Position numbers and translations under genes: made by a program. From the NCBI RefSeq assembly GCF_023337795.1, contig NZ_JALIRS010000001.1, forward strand, positions 310,001 through 374,000: DNA of 64,000 nucleotides, written 5' to 3'. The DNA is from Lysinibacillus sp. BPa_S21. Its GTDB lineage: Bacteria > Bacillota > Bacilli > Bacillales_A > Planococcaceae. This document shows, piece after piece, positions 25,550-34,487 of the stretch (positions are counted from its first letter, which is position 1; every line of letters starts with the position of its first letter). Under the pieces are notes generated by a model, which made no database searches, was not told the origin of the DNA, and saw only the letters and a list, made by a program, of their open reading frames with translations.

Positions 25550-26198
25550 AGAAGATGTGCTACAAGAACTTCAAGACGTAAAGCTTACAGATGAAAAAAA
25601 ACGAATGATTGCCCAGAAAGCTCGTAGTAAAACGAAACAAAGAAGAAGTAGTCCGTGGCAATATCGCGTGGTGCTAGCAACGTTTACGCTTTTTGTCATT
25701 GGTTTTAGTTATTTATTATCACAGAATAAAAATTCAGGAAGACATCAGGCAACAAGCTTACAGCAAGAAACAGATACATGGAGTATATGGACATTTTTAC
25801 AATATGACTTAGTAAGAGGTATATTAGTTTTTAGCTTTATGGTGGGGATTGCTTTTTTTATTAAATGGGTGTTAATAAAAAAAGGATATGGCCTACCAGT
25901 GTGCATTGAGTGTGGGGAAACTTGGTCAGGAAAGCATGCTCGAAAAATGTACCGGAAAAATGGACAGCTCGAATGTCCTTATTGTGGGAAAAAACAATAT
26001 CGCACTAAAAAATCGATGCAAATGAGTGGTATTTTAACGTTTCCGTTTCCATTTATGGTTTTCATGCATTATGTTTTTTCAAATATTACGATCGGAATCA
26101 TTTTCTATTTACCTAGTATTATTATTTATTATCGTCTATTAGCACCATATGTTTTCGATTTACAAGAGGATGATCCTATCAACGATCCGCTTTGGTAA
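25536..26198 (+). CDS. Membrane anti-sigma factor-like protein with zinc-ribbon motif
   Basis: 220 aa. A charged N-terminal helix (MNQFKEDVLQELQDVKLTDE) resembles sigma-binding ends of anti-sigma factors; four hydrophobic segments follow (about 45-62, 88-108, 167-188, 190-207). A CIEC...CPYC pair in the middle loop suggests a zinc ribbon. ATG 25536 has GGAGGTG upstream and overlaps the sigma gene by 14 nt, the standard sigma/anti-sigma layout. The partner sigma gene carries a stop codon. I do not recognise the exact family. Confidence 0.7.
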   Translation: MNQFKEDVLQELQDVKLTDEKKRMIAQKARSKTKQRRSSPWQYRVVLATFTLFVIGFSYLLSQNKNSGRHQATSLQQETDTWSIWTFLQYDLVRGILVFSFMVGIAFFIKWVLIKKGYGLPVCIECGETWSGKHARKMYRKNGQLECPYCGKKQYRTKKSMQMSGILTFPFPFMVFMHYVFSNITIGIIFYLPSIIIYYRLLAPYVFDLQEDDPINDPLW

Positions 26199-26246
26199 TT
26201 TGTTGAAGGGGATTGCTAGTTCACTATAGTAATTTTTCGAAATAGA

Positions 26247-26312
26247 TTGACAACAGTTTTCATTTGCTTTATCTTTGTGTTAACTTATTTACAACATGAG
26301 TTAACGTACAAG
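26247..26312 (+). promoter_or_regulatory. bioY promoter with BirA operator
   Basis: -35 ttgaca (26247-26252), 17-bp spacer, -10 tatctt (26270-26275). The BirA-like dyad is tttgtgttaac (26274-26284), 15 bp, gttaacgtaca (26300-26310). The left arm is identical to that of bioXWF; the right arm is imperfect. Both biotin loci would be shut off by the same repressor. Confidence 0.82.
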
Positions 26313-26327
26313 GGGAGGCAGTTTAGT

Positions 26328-26912
26328 TTGAAAAAGAGTAGTACCTATAATTATGTGTTAGCGGCATTTGGTGCAGCGATTATTGCTGTTCTTGCACAAG
26401 TAAATATTCCGCTTCCACTTATTCCAATTACAGGACAAACATTAGCAGTTGGCTTAGTCGTAACAATTTTAGGGACAAGAGTTGGTACTTTATCGGTACT
26501 GCTTTATATTTTACTTGGTGCTGCAAGCATCCCGGTATTTACAGGTATGTCGGGTGGTATTGCTATTTTAATTGGTCCAACAGGTGGCTATATCGTTGGC
26601 TTCCTTTTCACAGCAATTATTATGGGGCTATACTTAGATAAATTTGGTATTACGTTTGTCCACGCAATTATTGCTAATATTATTGGGATGGTTGTAACGT
26701 TGGCATTTGGGGCGACTTGGTTAAAAATCGTCGGAGATTTATCTTGGACAGCCGCATTTATGGGTGGAGTGGCGCCATTTATTGTTGCAGGTATTGTGAA
26801 AGCTGTTCTGGCAGCATGGTTTGGTGTAATTGTTCGTCGCCGACTAGAGCGAGCTCATTTAATTTCTTTCAGCGGGATCCAAACACCCGCTGAACAGAGG
26901 AACTCAGTCTAA
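26328..26912 (+). CDS. bioY: Biotin ECF transporter S component BioY
   Basis: 194-aa membrane protein with six segments that binds biotin and imports it with the shared ECF energy module. Family motifs: VNIPLPLIPITGQTLAVGL and LLGAASIPVFTGMSGGIAILIGPTGGYIVGF. TTG 26328 fits an AGGGGAGG ribosome site; an in-frame ATG at 26247 would lie in the promoter. Residues 179-194 (ISFSGIQTPAEQRNSV) are encoded by a dispersed repeat that runs on past the stop, so the native C-terminus has been replaced. Confidence 0.94.
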   Translation: MKKSSTYNYVLAAFGAAIIAVLAQVNIPLPLIPITGQTLAVGLVVTILGTRVGTLSVLLYILLGAASIPVFTGMSGGIAILIGPTGGYIVGFLFTAIIMGLYLDKFGITFVHAIIANIIGMVVTLAFGATWLKIVGDLSWTAAFMGGVAPFIVAGIVKAVLAAWFGVIVRRRLERAHLISFSGIQTPAEQRNSV

Positions 26913-27230
26913 GAACGCCACGTCCTGTGGCAATTTATCTGTGCGAAAGCGAAGCGACAGCAACACGGTTTTAACTGTGCGAAAGCGAAGCGACAGCAAC
27001 ATGGTTTTAACTGTGCGAAAGCGAAGCGACAGCAACAACACACGACTGAGGGACCAACATTACGTTGGTCTAATGCCTCCGGCGGATGTCACGAAGTCGT
27101 AAGGAGTTCACAGAGGATGTTAGCCTAAAATCATCGTATCCATGCGATAATGGCTAACTGACCTGCATCCGGCAGGCCTAAGCACAAGGCTGATTCCGGA
27201 CGCAATTATGTCGGGGCATAATTGATTAGA
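26862..27230 (+). repeat. Dispersed structured repeat, full-length copy
   Basis: From ttctttcagcggg inside bioY to gcataattgattaga before the next gene. Order: cagtctaagaacgccacgtcctg; three 36-bp gcgaaagcgaagcgacagc units (26943, 26979, 27015); accaacattacgttggt hairpin; ctccggcggatgtcacgaa; gaggatgttagcc...ggctaactgacctg with nested atcg/cgat stems; a cctgc/gcaggc hairpin; gattccggacgcaatt; end gcataattgatta. A second long copy is at 56423-56645. No coding potential and no transposase. Confidence 0.8.
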
Positions 27231-27254
27231 AGCGATGGCATAGGAGGGATTGTT

Positions 27255-28829
27255 TTGGCGACGTTATGGACAGGTGGAAAAATCTACACGATGGCACAAG
27301 TTGACGAAACAGTTGAAGCAGTTCTTGTAGAAGATGGTAAAATTGTGGCGACAGGCTCGGTAGAGAGCTTGTCGCCACAAGCTACTTCTATTCAATACTT
27401 ACAAGGAAATGTGATGTATCCAGGGTTTGTTGATAGTCATTTACATATTATTGGCTATGGGGAGAAATTAAAGCATATTGATGTATCGAACGTCAAAAGT
27501 AAAGATGAACTACTAGCCATTATCGGTGAACGGATGTTAGAAGTTTCTCCTGCTGAATGGGTGATTGCGATAGGTCTTAATGAGACACAATTTAAAGATC
27601 CTATTTTCCCAACTTTAGAGGAGATTGATACTTTAGGAGAAGCTCATTTAATTATTAAGCGTAGCTGTCATCATTTAATCTTGGCTAATTCCAAAGCACT
27701 TGCATTTGCGGGAATTACAAAGGACACACCATCACCCGACGGTGGCGTAATTGATAAGGTGGATGGACAACTAACAGGGGTTTTAAAGGATGCAGCATTA
27801 TATATGATTGTTAACCATATGCCTCATATTACACCTGAGTATATCGAGGATGCTCTTGAGAAAGCAGTAAGATCCTTACAATCATATGGCTTAGTAGGTG
27901 GTCATTCTGAGGATTTAAGCTATTATGGACCACCATCTCAACCAATAAATGCTTTTCGAAAGATCGTCGAGTCCAAGCAATCGTTTAAAGTTCATTTATT
28001 ACAACACCACGCAGTATTTGTGGAAGTTGTTAAGATGGAAGAAACATCTTCTTCCTATTTAGAGTTTGGTGCAATGAAGATCTTTATCGATGGTGCCTTT
28101 GGAGGACGTACTGCTGCCCTACGTGAACCGTACTATGATGAGCCAGGTAATTATGGAATGCTTGTACACTCAACAAATCAATTAGAGGAATATGTTCAAC
28201 TAGCACGTAAATATGGACACACAGTGGCAGTGCATGCCATTGGTGATTTAGCCATAGAAACAATTTTAGACGTATTTGCCGCCTATCCGCCTTGCGAAGG
28301 TCAATTAGATCGTGTAATTCATTGTAGCCTGGTCGATAGCGGTATTTTAGAAAAGCTTGCTGCATTGCCTGTCGCGGTGGATATGCAACCGCAATTTGTG
28401 CAGGGAGAGTATGCAGCAGAACTAGCTAGGCTAGGGGAGGAACGAGCAAAAGGCTTGCATCCATTAAAATCGTTGCTAGATCGTGGATTAGTTGTTGCAG
28501 GTGGCAGTGATGCTCCGATTGAAGTACCAAATCCTTTATTTGGTATTTATGCTGCAGTAACAAGACGGAACTTTGGAGAATCTCATCGTGGGTACGGTCC
28601 AGAGGAGAAAATTTCCCGCTTTGAGGCAGTACAACTCTATACTATAGGAGCTGCACAAATAATAGCCCAAGACCATGTTCGAGGGAAGATCGAGAAGGGC
28701 TATACAGCAGACTTCACTATTCTAGAAGAAGATCTTTTTACGATAAATATTGAAAATATACCACAAGTAAAAGTCGCAAATACGGTTGTGGATGGCCGTA
28801 TTGTTTATGAAAAACGCTGTAAAGAATAA
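27255..28829 (+). CDS. YtcJ-like metal-dependent amidohydrolase
   Basis: 524-aa amidohydrolase-superfamily protein of the YtcJ/exoenzyme-regulatory AepA group. Metal ligands are visible: SHLHIIG (HxH) after GFVD, later VAVHAIGDLA and RVIHCSLVD, and the final GSDAPIEVPNPLFGIYAAVTR. IFIDGAFGGRTAALREPY is characteristic of the group. It hydrolyses a C-N bond of an unknown small substrate. TTG 27255 has TAGGAGGG 6 nt upstream. The ribosome site lies only 10 nt beyond the repeat end, so the original promoter was probably displaced. Confidence 0.88.
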   Translation: MATLWTGGKIYTMAQVDETVEAVLVEDGKIVATGSVESLSPQATSIQYLQGNVMYPGFVDSHLHIIGYGEKLKHIDVSNVKSKDELLAIIGERMLEVSPAEWVIAIGLNETQFKDPIFPTLEEIDTLGEAHLIIKRSCHHLILANSKALAFAGITKDTPSPDGGVIDKVDGQLTGVLKDAALYMIVNHMPHITPEYIEDALEKAVRSLQSYGLVGGHSEDLSYYGPPSQPINAFRKIVESKQSFKVHLLQHHAVFVEVVKMEETSSSYLEFGAMKIFIDGAFGGRTAALREPYYDEPGNYGMLVHSTNQLEEYVQLARKYGHTVAVHAIGDLAIETILDVFAAYPPCEGQLDRVIHCSLVDSGILEKLAALPVAVDMQPQFVQGEYAAELARLGEERAKGLHPLKSLLDRGLVVAGGSDAPIEVPNPLFGIYAAVTRRNFGESHRGYGPEEKISRFEAVQLYTIGAAQIIAQDHVRGKIEKGYTADFTILEEDLFTINIENIPQVKVANTVVDGRIVYEKRCKE

Positions 28830-28847
28830 ACCTTTACAGCGTTTTTG
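28810..28847 (+). terminator. Terminator overlapping the amidohydrolase stop
   Basis: aaaacgctgtaaag / ctttacagcgtttt (28811-28824 and 28832-28845) then T's. Confidence 0.88.
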
Positions 28848-28912
28848 AGTTCAACAAAATAGCAAGGAATTAGCTCTTATGAAGCCAAAAGATACTATTC
28901 CCTTATTAGGAG

Positions 28913-29119
28913 TTACTGTCTATCGGACAAATTTTTCACTTGATGCTCCAGTGTTGTTAAATGATCTACCTTTTGCTGTAGAGTTCCTTGAGGAGGCATT
29001 GGAGCGGTCGATTTCATTTTTTTGATCATATTAATCATCACGAAAAAAACGGAGAAGAAAATGATAAGAATGACGGTTGTGCTAATAATATCTCCAAGGT
29101 TAAACATTGTTTGTCTCAT
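28913..29119 (-). CDS. Small single-span membrane protein (DUF4083-like)
   Basis: 68 aa: one membrane helix (about 10-30, IISTTVILIIFFSVFFVMI) followed by a basic stretch and a heptad-like helix (LQQKVDHLTTLEHQVKNL). Its layout resembles short DUF4083 proteins of bacilli. ATG 29119 has AAGGAGGC. The 29120-29375 gap upstream shows only A+T-rich DNA. Confidence 0.65.
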   Translation of the reverse strand: MRQTMFNLGDIISTTVILIIFFSVFFVMINMIKKMKSTAPMPPQGTLQQKVDHLTTLEHQVKNLSDRQ

Positions 29120-29375
29120 AATTATTTGCCTCCTTAAATTGTATTGATTTTATTATTTACTGTGTTACGTACAAAAAAGTTTCAAGAAAATGTTTATAGA
29201 CACTATAAATACAGAAATCTTATCATTTTTCCATGCATATTATATGGAACAAATTGTATTTATAGAGCGGAAAATAATTTGAAATAAATGGTTTAACATA
29301 TGGTATAAAAGTGCTTATAAAAATCGTAAAGTTGCTTAAGATAGGGGATACGATAGGTATGACTGGGGTGAGTAT

Positions 29376-31148
29376 ATGCACAAAGCGGGACAAGTAATGC
29401 GAAGAGCCGTCTACAATATTTATATGTATCGCGCCGATTATTTACAGGTTTTCGCAATGATTAAATTATTTCAGTTTTTATTAATTGTTCCTTTGACAGC
29501 TATCGTATTTAAACTAATGCTACGTATAACGGGTTACACACATATTACCGAGGAGAATATTCAAAGTTTTATGGTGCATCCCTTTGTTATCTCGATGATC
29601 ATTCTTTTGATGATGCTCATATTGCTATTTGTTTATTATGAAATGGGCTTTCTTTTTTTAATGGCCTTTTATCAACAACGGGGAATTCGTTATCGATTTC
29701 TACACATTTGGCAGCAACTTAATCGTAAGGTTTTTTCTTTTTTTAGTTTTCAGGTTATTATTTTCTTTATTTATCTTGCACTCTTATTGCCTTTATTTTT
29801 AGTTTTATTTCCACTAACGGTAACTCAAGTAATGTCCATTCCACATTTTTTGACAGATGAAATAATGAGCAGTCGCTCGGGACGTTTATTATATGCTGTT
29901 GTTGTCGTTATATTAATAATAGTGGGGGTACGTAGCATTTTGGTATTTCCGATCTTTACAACCCAGCCCAAAATATCATTCGTGCGTTCATTAATAAAGA
30001 GTTGGCGTTTTTCATCTCGAGGCTTGCTGGAACTCATCGGAATATTAGCTTTGCTTGTTACGGTTCATTTACTTGTAATGCTTGGAATTAGCTTTATAGG
30101 TACTCTGCCATTATATATTTTGGAGCGTTTGATGCCGGGTACAGCACTTGTCACAGCGGGGATTACTCTCGCTTTTTTAGAACTGGTCTTCATCATATTA
30201 TTTAGTTTACTGCAAGCAATGTTTGCACAAGTTATGGTAACTTTTACTTTTAATACACCTGTTTTAGGTAAGTCTTGGTTGACACCTAAATATAAAAGAA
30301 GGCGTTATAAACCGTTGTCTTTCATCGTTTTGGTTGTTTTCATCGTCTTAAGTGTGATGAATATTATTTCGTTAGAGAAAAGTGTCTATGCACCAGATAC
30401 TAAAATTATTGCTCATCGTGGCTACACGGAGGGGAATGTGGAAAATACGATAAGTGGTCTTGTAAGCGCAGCAAGTGCTGGTGCAGACTTAATCGAGGTA
30501 GATATTCAGCAAACGGTAGATGGACAATTCGTTGTATTTCATGATCGATCGTTAAGAAGACTTACAGGTAAAAATGGTGTTATCGCCAACATGACACTCG
30601 GTGAATTAAAAACGTTAACGATTCATGCAAATGGCTTTAACGACAAAATTTCATCTTTAGATGATTTTATTGAAATAGCAAAAGCCCTAAATGTTTCCTT
30701 ACTAATTGAATTGAAAGTTCATGGTAAAGAGACGGAAGATGTATTACCTAAATTAGTAAAAAAACTTAAGGCTTATAAAGTTCTCGATAGGTATTATGTG
30801 CAATCTGCAGATCCACAAATGATGTCGCAATTAAAAAAATTGGCACCGAATTTACGTGTTGGAATTGTCTATGCTTTAAATATTGGGCCGATGGATGAAA
30901 CAGTAGATTTTATTTCTCTTGAGGAAGCTTGGGTAACTGATCAGCTAATCTCAGAACTGAAGCAACAAAAAATTGATTTGTTTGTCTGGACATTAAATAA
31001 AGAACGATCGTTACACGAATTTATTAGGAAAAATGTCAATGGAGTCATTACGGATCTCCCTGATAAAGCTTTGGTTATACGAAAAAAGCAAAATGAGCAT
31101 GAATACTTTTTACAGCGTATACTTCATCTACTTCAATTCATGTTCTAA
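29376..31148 (+). CDS. Glycerophosphodiester phosphodiesterase with membrane domain
   Basis: 590-aa fusion. Residues 1-330 hold about eight membrane segments (glycerophosphoryl diester phosphodiesterase membrane domain); residues about 340-575 are the GDPD TIM barrel. Catalytic motifs: IIAHRG (His347), DLIEVDIQ and VVFHDRSLRRLTG, with LLIELKVHG downstream. It releases an alcohol and glycerol 3-phosphate from glycerophosphodiesters, probably during lipid or teichoic-acid turnover. Ribosome site GGGGTGAG. Confidence 0.9.
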   Translation: MHKAGQVMRRAVYNIYMYRADYLQVFAMIKLFQFLLIVPLTAIVFKLMLRITGYTHITEENIQSFMVHPFVISMIILLMMLILLFVYYEMGFLFLMAFYQQRGIRYRFLHIWQQLNRKVFSFFSFQVIIFFIYLALLLPLFLVLFPLTVTQVMSIPHFLTDEIMSSRSGRLLYAVVVVILIIVGVRSILVFPIFTTQPKISFVRSLIKSWRFSSRGLLELIGILALLVTVHLLVMLGISFIGTLPLYILERLMPGTALVTAGITLAFLELVFIILFSLLQAMFAQVMVTFTFNTPVLGKSWLTPKYKRRRYKPLSFIVLVVFIVLSVMNIISLEKSVYAPDTKIIAHRGYTEGNVENTISGLVSAASAGADLIEVDIQQTVDGQFVVFHDRSLRRLTGKNGVIANMTLGELKTLTIHANGFNDKISSLDDFIEIAKALNVSLLIELKVHGKETEDVLPKLVKKLKAYKVLDRYYVQSADPQMMSQLKKLAPNLRVGIVYALNIGPMDETVDFISLEEAWVTDQLISELKQQKIDLFVWTLNKERSLHEFIRKNVNGVITDLPDKALVIRKKQNEHEYFLQRILHLLQFMF

Positions 31149-31190
31149 AAATATATGTCTGGATTAAAATTAACAACTGACTAAGCTCAA

Positions 31191-31432
31191 TACCCGCGGA
31201 AGAGAGTGGAATACCCGCGAAAGAGGATGGAATACCCGCGGAAGAGAGGTAAATACCCGCGAATGAGAGTGGAATACCCGCGGAAGAGAGGCAAATACCC
31301 GCGAATGAGAGTGGAATACCCGCGGAAGAAAGGCAAATACCCGCGAATGGTGGAATACCCGCGGAAGAAAGGCAAATACCCACGAATGGTGGAATACCCG
31401 CGGAAGAGAAACAAATACCCGCGATTAGTGAG
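31191..31432. repeat. 21-bp tandem array, 12 units
   Basis: Units aatacccgcggaagagagtg and aatacccgcgaatgagagtg alternate in 21-bp steps; two units are 18 bp, having lost exactly 3 nt. Plus-strand frames stay open and would read EYPRKRG/KYPRMRV heptads, but no ribosome site precedes them. The array lies between the GDPD stop and its terminator, so it is probably transcribed as a 3' UTR. Confidence 0.9.
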
Positions 31433-31448
31433 AATGAACAACATACTC

Positions 31449-31489
31449 AAAGCCGTGATTCTTTTAGGAGTAAGAATCACGGCTTTTTA
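31449..31489 (+). terminator. Terminator after the GDPD gene and array
   Basis: aaagccgtgattctt (31449-31463) pairs with aagaatcacggcttt (31472-31486), followed by T's. Confidence 0.9.
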
Positions 31490-31583
31490 GTGACATGATA
31501 AAAAAATATTGGCAATGTTGTAACCTTTTTCTTTTCAATTCGACTACTACTATGAATTCGTGAAATGAAGGAGATGCTTTTTT

Positions 31584-32531
31584 ATGAAAATGACGAAAGT
31601 CGTACCATTTGCTATGTCAGCATTATTAATCGGGGGCGCTGTTGTGGCTCCAACTGCATTCGCAAGCGAAGGAGAAACGGTTGTGACGAACTCTACTGAT
31701 AATAATGAGCAAAATCCACAAGTTCAACCTATTTTTGTTAAAATAGCTGGAACAATTGACAATGTTGAAAAACGTGAGGATGCAACTTATTACACTGTTA
31801 AACAAGATGAAAACACAAATGTTTTTGTCGTAAATGACGATACACTAGTTTTCGATAATACTGGAAAAGAAGTTAAACTACAAAAAGGTGATAAAGTAAT
31901 GGCTTACTCATATGCAAATAAGCCAATGATTACGATCTATCCACCGCAATATACCCCAGAGGTAATTATTGTTGAAACAAAAGAAATGGGATCTGTTGAA
32001 GTAGACTTCTTCAATAAGGAATTAGTAAATACTGATAACAATTTAAAACTAAATGTTGGAAAAGAAACAGAATTACTTAGCCAATCTGGTAAGAAAGTAA
32101 AGGCTGAAGATTTAGCAGAACAACATTTACTAGTGTTCTACACAATCACAACAATGAGTATCCCAGCACAAACACCTCCGACAAAAGTCGTTGTTTTAGA
32201 TTCGATTGAACAGGTACCAGGTGAAGTTGATCCTGGTGAAACGGATCCGTCTATAGCTGCTGTACAGGAAATTATGAACAATGACTTTTATGAGGTGGAC
32301 GGTACTAAAATGGTACCACTACGTTTAATTGCCGAAGAGTTAGGCTTTAAAGTAGAATCAACAGGAAAAGGCGCTATTATCTCTAAAGGCGCATTATCTT
32401 ATACAATTACACGTGATCAAAAACAATATGGCTATAATAAAGCACTTCGTTATTTTAAAGTTGCACCAGCTTTATTAGAACCAACAAAAACATATGTACC
32501 AGTTGAATTTGTTGAGGAATTAATGAAATAG
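31584..32531 (+). CDS. Secreted protein with copper-amine-oxidase-like (stalk) domain
   Basis: 315-aa exported protein. The signal peptide is cleaved at about AFA|SEG (residue 28). A beta-rich middle (residues 50-210) precedes an acidic linker and a C-terminal stalk/Cu_amine_oxidN1-type domain (about 240-315: VDGTKMVPLRLIAEELGFKV ... TYVPVEFVEELM). Such domains are non-catalytic and common in wall-bound bacillus proteins. Ribosome site GAAGGAG. Role probably structural or surface binding. A weak ccccttc/gaggggg hairpin (32541-32572) follows the stop. Confidence 0.8.
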   Translation: MKMTKVVPFAMSALLIGGAVVAPTAFASEGETVVTNSTDNNEQNPQVQPIFVKIAGTIDNVEKREDATYYTVKQDENTNVFVVNDDTLVFDNTGKEVKLQKGDKVMAYSYANKPMITIYPPQYTPEVIIVETKEMGSVEVDFFNKELVNTDNNLKLNVGKETELLSQSGKKVKAEDLAEQHLLVFYTITTMSIPAQTPPTKVVVLDSIEQVPGEVDPGETDPSIAAVQEIMNNDFYEVDGTKMVPLRLIAEELGFKVESTGKGAIISKGALSYTITRDQKQYGYNKALRYFKVAPALLEPTKTYVPVEFVEELMK

Positions 32532-32619
32532 AATGTTTACACCCCTTCATGGCGTCGAGCTGTGAGGGGGATTTTATGTTTACTTTGAATTGATCTGATT
32601 ATGTGTATTTGGAGATATC

Positions 32620-32643
32620 CCTAGTTATTCTAAAATAACTAGG
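32620..32643. other. Perfect intergenic hairpin
   Basis: cctagttatt / aataactagg, 10-bp arms around 4 nt, 180 bp before the DeoR gene. No T run on the plus strand, so not a clear terminator; an operator is possible. Confidence 0.4.
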
Positions 32644-32821
32644 TAGAAAAAAATCGTTTAAAGTAGAAAGTATTATTAATAACTTAGACGAATTTGATTA
32701 TTTAAGTATTGACTTTTGTTGAATGGTTATTTAAAATTCAAACAAATCCACAAGAAAACAGGAATATTTAGTTGGATTTGTGGATTGTGTTGGATTCTAC
32801 TAGTGTTTGGAGTGATCGTGA

Positions 32822-33595
32822 ATGTCCCTTTCGTTTGAGGAACGCAAAAAAGTAATTTTAGATATTTTAGATTTAGAAGGTAAAGTAAAAGTAAGCGATG
32901 CGGAACAAATATTAAACGTTTCGGGCGAGACAATACGTCGAGATATGGATCGTTTAGAGAAGGAAGGGCTTCTACACAAAGTCTATGGGGGTGCCGTGAA
33001 GGCTAAAGAAAAGTATGAGCGGACATTCGAGCAGAAAACATCACTTAACAACCTTGAGAAAAGAATGATATGTAAGACTGCAGCTAGTATTGTGGAAGAC
33101 GGAGACGTTATTTTTATTGGTCATGGTACCACAGCCTGTGAAATTGTTCGTTTTTTAAGTGATAAACCAAATGTAATAGTGGTGACGAACTCTCTCCCTG
33201 TTTTATCACTAGCGGCAGAATGTTTTCAGGGCAAGGTCCTTTTTGCGGGAGGTGAGTATGAACATCAACAAAAATTTTTGGGTGGTCCATTAGCTGATTT
33301 ATTTTTCAATCAATTAAAGGCGAATAAAGCATTTGTAGCTGCTGGTGGAATATCATTAAATGATGGAATTACAGATTTTGATATTACTGGGGCGGCCATT
33401 TCTAAAAAATTAATTGAACGTGCTGAAAATACAATTATATTAGCGGATCACACAAAATTTGGGCTCACTACTTTTGCACATATTTGTCATTTGGAAGATG
33501 TCTCCATGATCATAACAGACGAAAAAAGTTCTACACAATGGCAAGAAAGATTAGCTCAAAAAAAAGTAGAGCTATTAATAGCAAGTGACGTATAG
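32822..33595 (+). CDS. DeoR-family transcriptional regulator
   Basis: 257-aa repressor-type protein. The N-terminal winged helix (1-55) carries ILDLEGKVKVSDAEQILNVSGETIRRDMDRLEKEGLLHKVYGGAV, the classical DeoR signature; the C-terminal sugar-phosphate-binding DeoRC domain includes FIGHGTTACEIVRFL and VVTNSLPVLSLAAE. These usually respond to a phosphorylated sugar. A HAD phosphatase follows 69 nt downstream, fitting a sugar-phosphate pathway; the transport and kinase genes expected with it are missing here. Confidence 0.9.
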   Translation: MSLSFEERKKVILDILDLEGKVKVSDAEQILNVSGETIRRDMDRLEKEGLLHKVYGGAVKAKEKYERTFEQKTSLNNLEKRMICKTAASIVEDGDVIFIGHGTTACEIVRFLSDKPNVIVVTNSLPVLSLAAECFQGKVLFAGGEYEHQQKFLGGPLADLFFNQLKANKAFVAAGGISLNDGITDFDITGAAISKKLIERAENTIILADHTKFGLTTFAHICHLEDVSMIITDEKSSTQWQERLAQKKVELLIASDV

Positions 33596-33664
33596 GAAGG
33601 TGGAAAAGTCTCTGCTACACCTATGGAAGTCATTAGAGAATTGAAGAAAAGGATGGTTATTTTC

Positions 33665-34408
33665 ATGAATCAAGTAGAATGGATTATTTTTGACAAGGAT
33701 GGAACTATTATTGAAATGGATTCTTTATGGATATCATGGGCAAAAAATGTATATCTAAATTTAACTGAAAATTCTGATTTCGAAATTAAATTTACATTGC
33801 AGGAGTTTTTAAAAAGTATAGGTGTAAACAATAATGGTACCTCCATTGATCCAACAAGTCCATTAGCTATTGGAAGTATACAAGAAGCTGAAACAATTGT
33901 AGCTTATTTACTCTACCAACAAAATATAGCTTGGAGTAAGGGCGTGACATTAGCGAGAGCTGCGACAAGCTTAGCAAATACTCAACAAGAGCATGTAATT
34001 GTAAAAGAAATACCGGGTATTCGACAGTTATTAATGGCCATAAAAGATAACGGCATAAAAATGGGTGTAATCACTGCGGATCTGACTGCTCGTGCTGAGG
34101 CACATTTAAGGCAACTAGATATTTTATCATTATTTGAATTTGTAATTGGAAGTGATCAAGCCACTCATAGCAAGCCTTCTCCAGATTTGGCAAATGTGGC
34201 GAAGGAAAAATACCATATTCCACTCGAACGGACAGTAATGATTGGTGATTCCAATGCCGATATGCTCTTTGCGAAAAATGCAGGCATGCAATTTTCTATA
34301 GGCATTATCCCAAAGGAAATATTCCCGAAAGATTATTTACCAGATGCAACAAAAATTATTGAATCCTATGATGAATCATTAGTAACGATGTTTGTAAAAA
34401 AGGAATGA
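33665..34408 (+). CDS. HAD-superfamily hydrolase
   Basis: 247-aa phosphatase-type protein. The nucleophile motif FDKDGT (Asp10, Asp12), motif II VITADLT, motif III Lys in THSKPSPD and motif IV MIGDSNADM form a full HAD active site. Residues 20-110 are the cap. Likely hydrolyses a sugar phosphate or similar; substrate unknown. ATG 33665 follows an AGGATGG site. Probably cotranscribed with the DeoR gene. Confidence 0.88.
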   Translation: MNQVEWIIFDKDGTIIEMDSLWISWAKNVYLNLTENSDFEIKFTLQEFLKSIGVNNNGTSIDPTSPLAIGSIQEAETIVAYLLYQQNIAWSKGVTLARAATSLANTQQEHVIVKEIPGIRQLLMAIKDNGIKMGVITADLTARAEAHLRQLDILSLFEFVIGSDQATHSKPSPDLANVAKEKYHIPLERTVMIGDSNADMLFAKNAGMQFSIGIIPKEIFPKDYLPDATKIIESYDESLVTMFVKKE

Positions 34409-34412
34409 ACAT

Positions 34413-34487
34413 ATGGACAAGCAGTTAATAGCCAAAATTACTGAATTAGTATTAGGGGAAATTTCCCGAGTTTTTAAATATTGTTGA
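34413..34487 (+). pseudogene. Possible 5' remnant of a further operon gene
   Basis: A 24-codon frame (MDKQLIAKITELVLGEISRVF...) begins 5 nt after the HAD stop with a usable AAGGAATG site. It looks like the amphipathic N-terminus of a larger protein, but ends at once. Either a tiny peptide or the stub of a deleted gene. Confidence 0.3.
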
